Origin: Caldifarciminota bacterium
GTDB lineage: Bacteria > Hydrothermota > Hydrothermia > LBFQ01
Reading direction: 5' to 3'
Assembly (NCBI GenBank): GCA_027003075.1
Contig: JALWYV010000056.1
Span: 1-39,703 of the forward strand
Length of the DNA stretch: 39,703 nucleotides
Under the pieces are notes generated by a model that did no database searches, had not been told where the DNA came from, and saw nothing but the letters and a program-made list of their open reading frames with translations. Every line of letters begins with the position of its first letter. Within the stretch, counting starts at the first letter, position 1. The translations under genes and the position numbers were made by a program. Below are positions 33,441-39,703 of the stretch, piece after piece.

Positions 33441-33850
33441 GCATCCTCTCCCGTGGAGTAGAATCGGGATATGCGTTTTACCTTTAAAAATCCGAAGTCC
33501 TCGTACAACTTTATCGCCGGGGAGTTGTCCACGCTGACGTGCAGGTAGATCTCACCCCGTACACTCTCTAAGATCTTCCTCATTATGGCCTTTCCCACCC
33601 CCCTCATCCTGTAATCGGGGAACACCCCTATCATGGTAAGTTCCCATAACTCGTCAGTTAACCTCCGCAGAAACGCACCCCCCAGAACCTCCCCATCACT
33701 ACGGGCAACGAAAACTTTTCCTCCTAAGCGAAGATACATCATAACCGAAGTGCTATCCCACCGGGCATAACGGGTGAAGACCTCCCGGGATAACCTCTCT
33801 ATTACGGAGGCTCCCCGCGGGTTGTTTTCCTCCTTTACCGTAGCCTTCAT
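33377..33850 (-). CDS. GNAT-family N-acetyltransferase
   Basis: The 157-residue protein has the acetyl-CoA binding motif VFPDYRMRGVGKAIMRKIL (Q/R-x-x-G-x-G/A) around residue 95 and the late HVSVDNSPAIKLYEDFGF motif, close to RimI-like enzymes. The acceptor is unknown. It starts inside the stop of the gene upstream (ATGA overlap at 33847-33850), so the two form an operon. The last 64 bases overlap the nadB 3' end on the other strand. Confidence 0.85.
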   Translation of the reverse strand: MKATVKEENNPRGASVIERLSREVFTRYARWDSTSVMMYLRLGGKVFVARSDGEVLGGAFLRRLTDELWELTMIGVFPDYRMRGVGKAIMRKILESVRGEIYLHVSVDNSPAIKLYEDFGFLKVKRISRFYSTGEDAYLMVLKRTPRRPEKESDVRG

Positions 33851-34392
33851 TCGGGGACGAACACCTTTATACCGTCAACCTCAACGAAGTATCCCTTCCC
33901 CGTATCCAGAAAGTAGAGGGTAAGGGCGGTTGCTATCGCATCTAAGAGGTCCGAAGGCAGGATCTTCCAGTTGTAATCAAGTAGCCTGAACCGGTTTAAA
34001 CCGGTGATATACTCGTTGATACGAGTAAACCGGGCGTGTAACCCTGCAAGTGTACTCTTTGAAGGGACCACCCCATCCCGTGCGTAAAAACCGTACGTAT
34101 AAACAGGATAGATCTCCACATCCCTTTCGTGGGCCTTATGGAGAACGGAAGACACCGTGTCAACGTACATCTTCAAACGGAATTTAGGAGGCCTATAAAA
34201 ACCGTCAGGTACGTAAAGGAAGTTGAAGGCTAACCGATTGAAGTTCCCGATTTCAAATATCTCCTCCCAGTCTTTCAGAACCCCAACATCCACGAAATAT
34301 ATCCTTCCCCTCTTCTTCTCCAGGACCGCGTAGACGGGGAGGGAATCCTGATCGGACGGGCGGAAAGTCAAACCCACGAGAGAATGTGACAT
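33847..34392 (-). CDS. Conserved protein of unknown function, possibly RNase H-like (DUF429-like)
   Basis: The 181-residue protein has alternating strand and helix segments (VYAVLEKKRGRIYFVDVGVL, LAFNFLYVPDG) and ends with a DLLDAIATALTLYFL helix and short strands. That ending recalls DUF429/RNase H-fold proteins, but the match is weak. TAGAAT (34406-34401) lies eight bases from ATG, with a promoter divergent from the marC-like gene. It is translationally coupled to the GNAT gene. Confidence 0.6.
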   Translation of the reverse strand: MSHSLVGLTFRPSDQDSLPVYAVLEKKRGRIYFVDVGVLKDWEEIFEIGNFNRLAFNFLYVPDGFYRPPKFRLKMYVDTVSSVLHKAHERDVEIYPVYTYGFYARDGVVPSKSTLAGLHARFTRINEYITGLNRFRLLDYNWKILPSDLLDAIATALTLYFLDTGKGYFVEVDGIKVFVPE

Positions 34393-34485
34393 AACTCCCT
34401 ATTCTAAATCTGGATCGCCCGATATGGAACGGCCTTGCAACCGTATTAATAATGCTTTTAACCCACCGTAGAATTGAGGCTTTTG

Positions 34486-35058
34486 ATGGAGGGTTTTGCT
34501 CAGGCGTTCGTATCCATATTCATAGCCATAGACGTGATAGGTATAGTACCGACCTTTATCGCGCTGGCCGGGGACCTGAGCGAGAAAGCACAGAGGAGGG
34601 TCATACTCCAGTCGGCCATATTCGCCTTTGTGGTCTCAGAAGGTTTCATACTGTTAGGGGATTACATACTGAACCTGTTCACCATAACCTCAGATCACTT
34701 TAAGGTTGCCGGTGGTATCCTCCTCCTCGTCCTGTCTGTCAGGGATCTCCTATCATCGGAAGGTTTCAAGCGACACACAGAGGACCTCGGTCTCGTACCC
34801 CTCGGCATACCGCTCATAGTAGGTCCCGCCGTCCTGACCACCGCTCTGAGCCTCGTTGATACTGTGGGACACCTGAATACGATGACGGCTATGGCCCTCA
34901 ACATCCTCGTTACGTCGGTTGCCCTCTTTAACGCCAATCTACTGATGCGCCTGCTCGGAAAGGGAGGGTCCACGGCAATTTCCAAGATCTTTATGATTAT
35001 ACTATCGGCTTACGCCGTCAGGATGATAGTTGAGGGTCTGAGGGCGCTCTTCGGCTGA
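34486..35058 (+). CDS. MarC-family integral membrane protein
   Basis: The protein has about 190 residues and six membrane spans. MarC-family features are FIAIDVIGIVPTFIAL, GDLSEKAQRR, and the central PLGIPLIVGPAVLTTAL. MarC proteins have no proven transport substrate; the old drug-resistance link is not supported. The start is placed at ATG 34486, eleven bases after TAGAAT (34469-34474); a TTG at 34474 would overlap the -10 box itself. It is convergent with ftsX, three bases apart. Confidence 0.88.
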   Translation: MEGFAQAFVSIFIAIDVIGIVPTFIALAGDLSEKAQRRVILQSAIFAFVVSEGFILLGDYILNLFTITSDHFKVAGGILLLVLSVRDLLSSEGFKRHTEDLGLVPLGIPLIVGPAVLTTALSLVDTVGHLNTMTAMALNILVTSVALFNANLLMRLLGKGGSTAISKIFMIILSAYAVRMIVEGLRALFG

Positions 35059-35061
35059 TCT

Positions 35062-35892
35062 CTACCGGAGTCCTCTCTCCAGATCCGATAGAGCCCGCAG
35101 TCCTCCCATGACCGTGGTAATGGTCGTAACCACGAGTACTCCCCCAAGGAGTACGGTGTTGAACTTCAACATACCCGGAACCGGTCCGTAGTATCTCACG
35201 AGGTACAGAACCACAGGAGCGATCAGAAGCCACGAGATGAGGGCGTACATTACGGATAGGATGACGTACGGATACCTCAACCTGAAGGGCGATACGCCAG
35301 CAAGCCTGAGAATCTCTATGAGGTTCCGACGGTGGTGTACGACGAACCTCACGGTATAGTAAGAAACCAAAAGACTTACGACGAAGGCCGTCAGAAGGAC
35401 TATAACGTTGGCTCCGAGGAGAAATTTGAAGAAATCCTGAGCAGCCTTGAGCCATTCCCTCCCGTAGTACACCCCCGCAACGCCCCTGTAGGCCCCTATC
35501 TCGCCGCTGAGTATGTCAAGGAACTCAACTTCCCTCCAGTGATCCCTGGGATACACCCTTACCATCGGATAGAACACGTCCTCGCCGAGGCGTGAGAGGA
35601 GGTCTGAGAGCTGCGGATAGAACTTCTCAAACTCCTTACGGGCCTTCTCTTCGCTCACAATTTCAACGCTATCCACACCTCCCAGAACCTTCAGAAAGGA
35701 TACGACCTCCTCTGTCCGCACCTTCGGGAAGACCTCTATCCGTATATCGTCCCTTATTCTGGAGTAGGTGGAGTAGGATACGAACGCCGCGTTGGCGGTG
35801 ATAACGAGCATGAATATGGATAGCGCTATACCGAGTACGGCGAAGGCGCTACGGTAGGAGGCGGATACGAAGGCCTTAAACGCTTCCTTCAT
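35062..35892 (-). CDS. ftsX: Cell division protein FtsX
   Basis: The 276-residue protein has one N-terminal span (about 17-40), an extracytoplasmic domain (to ~165) and three C-terminal spans, the FtsX layout. The motif ILRLAGVSPFRLRYPYVI (LxGAxxxxIRxPF type) follows the second span. FtsX with the ATPase FtsE activates wall hydrolases at the septum. Here ftsE is not next to it; it is instead the last gene of the division cluster, overlapping ftsZ by 17 bases. Confidence 0.9.
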   Translation of the reverse strand: MKEAFKAFVSASYRSAFAVLGIALSIFMLVITANAAFVSYSTYSRIRDDIRIEVFPKVRTEEVVSFLKVLGGVDSVEIVSEEKARKEFEKFYPQLSDLLSRLGEDVFYPMVRVYPRDHWREVEFLDILSGEIGAYRGVAGVYYGREWLKAAQDFFKFLLGANVIVLLTAFVVSLLVSYYTVRFVVHHRRNLIEILRLAGVSPFRLRYPYVILSVMYALISWLLIAPVVLYLVRYYGPVPGMLKFNTVLLGGVLVVTTITTVMGGLRALSDLERGLR

Positions 35893-37000
35893 CCCTGAAA
35901 CCCTTGAGGATCTCCTCCACTTCCTTCTCTGCAGCAGCGTCGTTCAGGGCGTTTAGGATGTAGGAGTCGGGGTTTACTCCGGATATTATCACGGATATCT
36001 TGACCCGGTCCAGCATGTTCTCCTTGTTCTGGGTGAAGTCCCCTGCCTTGATGTAGGGCTGCCTTCCGGCCATGATTATCTCGTTTTTGAGTGTCCTCAC
36101 GACCGCCTGGGCCTTCTCCCACGTGAGGGATTTGCCGCTATGGAAGAACCCTATCAGGAGGGTACGGGCTCCACTGAAGCTCTTGATGGATAGGTGCTTC
36201 TTCCGCTTGCTCAGCTCTTCGTATATCCTGTCTATATCGTTGGCGCTGGGCAGCTCAATCGTAGAGACGAAGGCGAACTTTGAGACGTTGGGGTAGTGGG
36301 GCTTTGGAGGTTCAAGGGCTTTCTGGATATCGTTGAAGTCAAGGTTGGGCTTACCGTAATCCTCGCTTATATCAAGTATGGTCATTATCGTGTTGGCCAC
36401 GTACTTATCTGCCAGATCGTAGGCTTCACTTATCGGCTTGTTCGGGTCTACTATACTTCCGTTGTTTATGACCACTACGGAATCCAGTAGCCTGTAGTAC
36501 TCCGCCAGTCCCTGCTTTGCTATCTCCGTCTTTACCCCCGACTCCATATCCTCCGGATAGATGAGGATCCCCATTATGATGGCCTCAGGGAACTGCTCCC
36601 GCAGGTACTCCACTATCACCGGACCCGCACCCGTTCCCGTTCCACCTCCGAGGCCAGCGGTAACGAGAATGAGGTCGTATTCGGGTGCCTCCTCGCTACC
36701 ATCAGGGGCATGGTTCAGGGCGTATAAGGCTCCATCTTCCATCGCCTTGAGGGCTATTCTCCTTCCTCTGTCGGGATCCGAACCGGCCCCCCTGCCCTTC
36801 TTGCCCAGCTGGATGGTCATACCTATGTTCTTGAGATTCCTCAGGTTCTGGCTATCAGTGTTTATAGCAAATACCTTCACCTTATAGGGGTAATCTGCTG
36901 TAAAATATTGCCCGGCCACCTGATCCACGATGTTACATCCGGCACCTCCGATGCCTACTAACAGGATCTGCGTGTTCTGATGCTCATTATATTCGCCCAT
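35876..37000 (-). CDS. ftsZ: Cell division GTPase FtsZ, divergent
   Basis: The 374-residue tubulin homologue forms the Z ring. GTP-binding parts are intact: GIGGAGCN (16-23), NTDSQ (47-51), and GGGTGTGAG (118-126). The catalytic synergy loop N219-L-D221-F-N-D224 matches the canonical NxDxxD. The C-terminal half is unlike common FtsZ, and there is no long linker or IPAFLR-like C-terminal peptide; the chain ends EEILKGFRDEGSV. A strong ribosome site (AAGGAGGTTAAA) precedes ATG, two bases after ftsA. Confidence 0.93.
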   Translation of the reverse strand: MGEYNEHQNTQILLVGIGGAGCNIVDQVAGQYFTADYPYKVKVFAINTDSQNLRNLKNIGMTIQLGKKGRGAGSDPDRGRRIALKAMEDGALYALNHAPDGSEEAPEYDLILVTAGLGGGTGTGAGPVIVEYLREQFPEAIIMGILIYPEDMESGVKTEIAKQGLAEYYRLLDSVVVINNGSIVDPNKPISEAYDLADKYVANTIMTILDISEDYGKPNLDFNDIQKALEPPKPHYPNVSKFAFVSTIELPSANDIDRIYEELSKRKKHLSIKSFSGARTLLIGFFHSGKSLTWEKAQAVVRTLKNEIIMAGRQPYIKAGDFTQNKENMLDRVKISVIISGVNPDSYILNALNDAAAEKEVEEILKGFRDEGSV

Positions 37001-37001
37001 T

Positions 37002-38231
37002 TTAACCTCCTTTTTCTTCTATGCCTAAGACTTCCCTTTTGAAAAACTCTGCTACCCTCTTCATCCATCCCCTCTCCCTCGTATGTCCGTTTCTATATAC
37101 CGGTTCGTCCGGTAAAAGCTCTTCCTCTATGAGCTTGTGAGTGCCGTGGAAAACGAGAGTGTCGGGCGATATATCGGAGAATATCAGGGGCTCGGGGAAA
37201 CCCGCATCGGATATGTACTCGTTTATCCTGCGGTAACTGGCCAGGCCCCCCGATACGCTCAGGGTAAAGGCTCTGTCACCGTTGCTGTCAATCAACGCCC
37301 GTATCTTCCTGCTCGTCAGGAACTCCAGAAACGTCTTGCGGAGGATCTCCTCAACTATGGCCGTGTCTATGGTCTTCCCGTGTACCTGAACGGTCTTACG
37401 TCCCTCCTTAAGGTACTGTTGCAGGATCTGGAATCCGTACTTCGGTGGTATGCTGAGCGTTGAACTGACGTTCTTTATGATGCTGTCTCCACCCCTGTTG
37501 TACTCCTCGTACGCGAAGACCCTGCCGTTTATCAACTTTATAACCCTGAAGGACGTATGACCCAGATCTATATGCAGGTGAACGTCCACACCCTGATCTA
37601 CGGCTCCGAGGGCGGAGGATACGGTGGAACTGTACACTCCGATAGGTTCAAGCTCTATGCCATCACCGTACTTATCGTTGTACTCCCTGAAGACGTCAAG
37701 GAAGTTCTCGTATATGTCCTTCGTTACCACGATCCCGACGGCTGTACCTTTGAGAATATCAACCCGGAGACCTCTCGGGTTCTCCACGTCCCTCTCTATA
37801 CCCCTCTGCACTACCCGGTACCGGGATACGGAGAAGAAGAGGGCGTGTCCGTCGGTCCCGGTTATCTTATCTCTGAGTTCCGAATGGAGCTTCTCCACCT
37901 GTTCGCTCGTAACCTTGCCGTCATCGGAGGAATGGGAGACCGATATCTCGTGGTGAGCTACCCTGAACTGCATACTGTCCCTCAGATGTACGAGCAGTAT
38001 GGTGGGTATGCTTCCGCTTTGCGGGAGCTGTACTGTGCTGGCCAGACTGCGCACCACGCTGTGGACAGTTTTCACCAGAGTGTCTAGGTTGGAGATGTAG
38101 CCGTTAAATCCCTTAGTACGGATGCTCTCAATCTTGGAGACCCCGGAGGGTCCCACCATAGCCGCCCTCGTGCTGAAGGCTCCTAAGTCTATCACTAAGA
38201 CGCCGGAGATTTCCCTATCTGACGATTTCAA
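37002..38231 (-). CDS. ftsA: Cell division protein FtsA
   Basis: The 409-residue actin-like protein tethers FtsZ to the membrane. Phosphate loops are VLVIDLGAFSTR near the N-terminus and LHIDLGHTSFRV in the second half, with the adenosine motif LSVSGGLASY later. The C-terminus has an amphipathic helix (GWMKRVAEFFKREVLG), the membrane target. A TTG start at 38231 is supported by GGAGGT six bases upstream, inside the murB end (17-base overlap). The sequence is divergent from model FtsA. Confidence 0.9.
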   Translation of the reverse strand: MKSSDREISGVLVIDLGAFSTRAAMVGPSGVSKIESIRTKGFNGYISNLDTLVKTVHSVVRSLASTVQLPQSGSIPTILLVHLRDSMQFRVAHHEISVSHSSDDGKVTSEQVEKLHSELRDKITGTDGHALFFSVSRYRVVQRGIERDVENPRGLRVDILKGTAVGIVVTKDIYENFLDVFREYNDKYGDGIELEPIGVYSSTVSSALGAVDQGVDVHLHIDLGHTSFRVIKLINGRVFAYEEYNRGGDSIIKNVSSTLSIPPKYGFQILQQYLKEGRKTVQVHGKTIDTAIVEEILRKTFLEFLTSRKIRALIDSNGDRAFTLSVSGGLASYRRINEYISDAGFPEPLIFSDISPDTLVFHGTHKLIEEELLPDEPVYRNGHTRERGWMKRVAEFFKREVLGIEEKGG

Positions 38232-39072
38232 TTTCTACCTCCAGTTCTACGCCAAAGGCCTCCCTTACGCGGTCGCGCACGTACTCTATGAGCCTTATGG
38301 CATCGTCTGCCGTTCCCCCTTCGTTTATGAAGAAGTTCGCGTGTTTCTCGGAAACCCTGACCCCGCCTATACGGAATCCCTTTAGACCGGCGAGGTCTAT
38401 GAGCCTGCCAGCGTAATCCCCCGGTGGATTCTTGAACATGCATCCGGCCGTGCGTTCCGTCCACGGCTGTCTGGTCTCCCGGTACGACAGGAACTCGTCT
38501 ATCCTGCGTTTTATGACTTCGGGGTCGTCCTCACGGAGTTTGAAGAGGGCTTCTACCAGTATACCTCTGGATGGCAGGGATGAAGACCTGTAAGCAAGCC
38601 CGAGGTCGTCTCTACGCAGGGTTTTAACGTTTCCCTCCTCATCTATCACGTAGGCCTCCACGAGTATGTCCTTTATCTCACCACCGTGGGCACCGGCGTT
38701 TTTGGCCACCCCTCCCCCAACCGTACCGGGTACCCCCACGACGTACTCAAAACCGCTCAGACCTCTTTCGGCCATCTCCCTCGCAACGCGGGGGAGAGGT
38801 TCACCGGCCTTCAGATAAACGAGGTTCCCGTTCATATTGAATCCTCTGAGGCTGGCCAGCCGTATCACCAGACCGTCAAAGCCAGAGTCGGGGATGAGGA
38901 TGTCGGACCCCGCACCGAGCGGAAGCACCCTTAACCCCCTGTCCGCAGCGAACTTTACTCCTTCTATCACGTCTTCCACCGTGCGGGCGTTAAGAAAGTA
39001 ACGCGCTGGCCCACCGAGGCGAAAAGTCGTGTACGGGGCAAGGGGAACGTTTTCCCTGATAACGGCTGGCAT
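38215..39072 (-). CDS. murB: UDP-N-acetylenolpyruvoylglucosamine reductase
   Basis: The 285-residue flavoenzyme makes UDP-N-acetylmuramate for peptidoglycan. It has YTTFRLGGPA, the FAD motif LPLGAGSDIL, GVPGTVGGGVAKNAGAHGGE, and the active-site segment TAGCMFKNP. In this last segment Cys stands where many MurB enzymes have the proton-donating Ser. The late ISEKHANF-type segment (VSEKHANFFINEG) marks type II MurB. TATAAT (39087-39082) is nine bases from ATG. It is first of murB-ftsA-ftsZ-ftsX, a reduced dcw cluster. Confidence 0.95.
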   Translation of the reverse strand: MPAVIRENVPLAPYTTFRLGGPARYFLNARTVEDVIEGVKFAADRGLRVLPLGAGSDILIPDSGFDGLVIRLASLRGFNMNGNLVYLKAGEPLPRVAREMAERGLSGFEYVVGVPGTVGGGVAKNAGAHGGEIKDILVEAYVIDEEGNVKTLRRDDLGLAYRSSSLPSRGILVEALFKLREDDPEVIKRRIDEFLSYRETRQPWTERTAGCMFKNPPGDYAGRLIDLAGLKGFRIGGVRVSEKHANFFINEGGTADDAIRLIEYVRDRVREAFGVELEVEIEIVR

Positions 39073-39455
39073 GAACGAGGAATTATAGAGGAGGTACGTT
39101 AGGGTTTGGGGCGGTTTGATAAGCGTTTATATTTCGCAAAAATTTTATCGTATATTTGCATATATGCGGGATGAAAATTGACAGTTTTCAGAATTTGCAT
39201 CTTGATAACGAGGTCTGAAAATGAAATAAAAATTCCATGTAATGAGTTTTGCAATAATAAGGAGGTATCTAAAATCCGATAATCTTACACTTAACAGGTG
39301 TTGATCCTTTCAAATATTATAAACCTGAACGGGGGAAGAGGTGTGGAAAATGAGAGGGAAAGAGATCGGAGATATGTCAGTACTTTCGCGGTCCGGGCAA
39401 TGAAGGATTAGAATTGATGGATTTACACTGATCAAGGCAACTCAAGGATTGAAAA
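39073..39455. other. Intergenic region between murB and the insertion sequence
   Basis: The region is A+T-rich and holds no gene I can support. The murB promoter TATAAT is at 39087-39082. An AAGGAGGT-like string near 39260 is followed by no open frame. Confidence 0.5.
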
Positions 39456-39497
39456 ATGCCCCTACCTCAGGGCCTTACACCCTGAGAATAGGGGCAT
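39456..39497 (+). promoter_or_regulatory. Hairpin over the transposase start codon
   Basis: Two nested perfect stems, ATGCCCCTA/TAGGGGCAT (39456-39464, 39489-39497) and TCAGGG/CCCTGA (39467-39472, 39480-39485), form one hairpin. Its 3' arm includes the first two bases of the transposase ATG. Within the arm, GAGAAT (39484-39489) stands six bases before ATG as a possible -10 box. Confidence 0.8.
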
Positions 39498-39703
39498 GAT
39501 GAAAAAAATCATCACCGCCCTTATGGTGGCGGGAAAGGGTAGTATAAAGGCGATAGCAGAGTTTCTTGGGCATAAAAAACACTACAGAGTGTGGAGGAGG
39601 ATAAGGAAGATAGGGAAGGAAGGGTACGAATCCGTAATGAGGGAGGGGATAAAGCAGTTAAGGGAGGTAGGGGGAGAGCATATCTACTTGGTGATAGACG
39701 ACA
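39496..39703 (+). mobile_element. Insertion sequence, DDE-type transposase N-terminus (partial)
   Basis: The open frame begins MMKKIITALMVAGKGSIKAI, continues with a helical region (EFLGHKKHYRVWRRIRKIG), and ends at the window edge with HIYLVIDD, which looks like the first catalytic Asp strand of a DDE transposase (IS4/IS701-like). The family cannot be fixed from 69 residues. The frame uses the ATG inside the hairpin or the second ATG at 39499. The right end is outside the window. Confidence 0.75.

Noticed and set aside
39456-39497. Hairpin read as the left end of an IS200/IS605 element
   Set aside because: The following protein does not look like a Y1 HUH transposase and ends with a DDE-like VIDD strand.

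Overview
The window appears to come from an uncultured thermophilic or hyperthermophilic Gram-negative-type bacterium. It encodes a complete reverse gyrase, a mannosyl-3-phosphoglycerate phosphatase (mannosylglycerate is a solute of heat-adapted organisms), an outer-membrane TonB-type receptor, two lipoproteins, and two secreted proteins with type IX secretion (Por/T9SS) C-terminal sorting tails. The first ~120 bases of a 16S rRNA gene are bacterial but divergent. The combination suggests a candidate phylum such as WOR-3/Hydrothermae or a relative; that placement is inference from gene content, not a phylogeny.

Layout. 1-310: 5' end of a leftward 16S rRNA gene with its leader and promoter. 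448-1947: an FG-GAP repeat secreted protein. 1948-3340: a leader and a CRISPR array of 16 identical repeats plus one decayed repeat, with no cas genes in view. 3461-9749: a leftward block with a nitrilase-family amidohydrolase, a D-2-hydroxyacid dehydrogenase, a perfect parS site, mpgP, a TonB-type receptor, a membrane-anchored protein and 6-phosphofructokinase. 9809-11893: miaB, a lipoprotein and a small membrane protein. 11941-14316 (or 14412): B12-dependent ribonucleotide reductase. 14459-16762: HD hydrolase, coiled-coil membrane protein and ankyrin protein. 16764-20222: reverse gyrase. 20453-24037: SlyD-like FKBP, lipoprotein, polyprenol-kinase-like protein and etfB-etfA. 24309-27087: two exported proteins and a membrane protein. 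27272-28919: a tandem pair of YfdX-like proteins. 28995-31546: tatA, asnS and an unknown helical protein. 32064-35058: nadB, a GNAT enzyme, an unknown protein and a MarC-family protein. 35062-39072: the leftward division/wall cluster murB-ftsA-ftsZ-ftsX. 39456-39703: the start of an insertion sequence with a DDE-type transposase cut by the window end.

The most striking property is how genes start. Nearly every gene that begins a transcription unit has a TANNNT -10 hexamer (TATAAT, TAGAAT, TAAAAT, TACAAT) ending only 6-11 bases before the start codon and no Shine-Dalgarno sequence, so the mRNAs should be leaderless or nearly so. Several genes inside operons, and the YfdX-like pair, instead carry strong AAGGAGGT-type sites. 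The -10 positions decide several starts (mpgP, tatA, marC, the 24309 gene, reverse gyrase). They also show that several exported proteins have unusually short N-terminal hydrophobic segments.

The genes are mostly housekeeping: glycolysis (pfkA), tRNA modification and charging (miaB, asnS), deoxynucleotide synthesis (nrdJ), NAD synthesis (nadB), electron transfer (etfAB), cell division and wall synthesis, and protein export (tatA). parS and the rRNA gene hint at the origin-proximal part of the chromosome.
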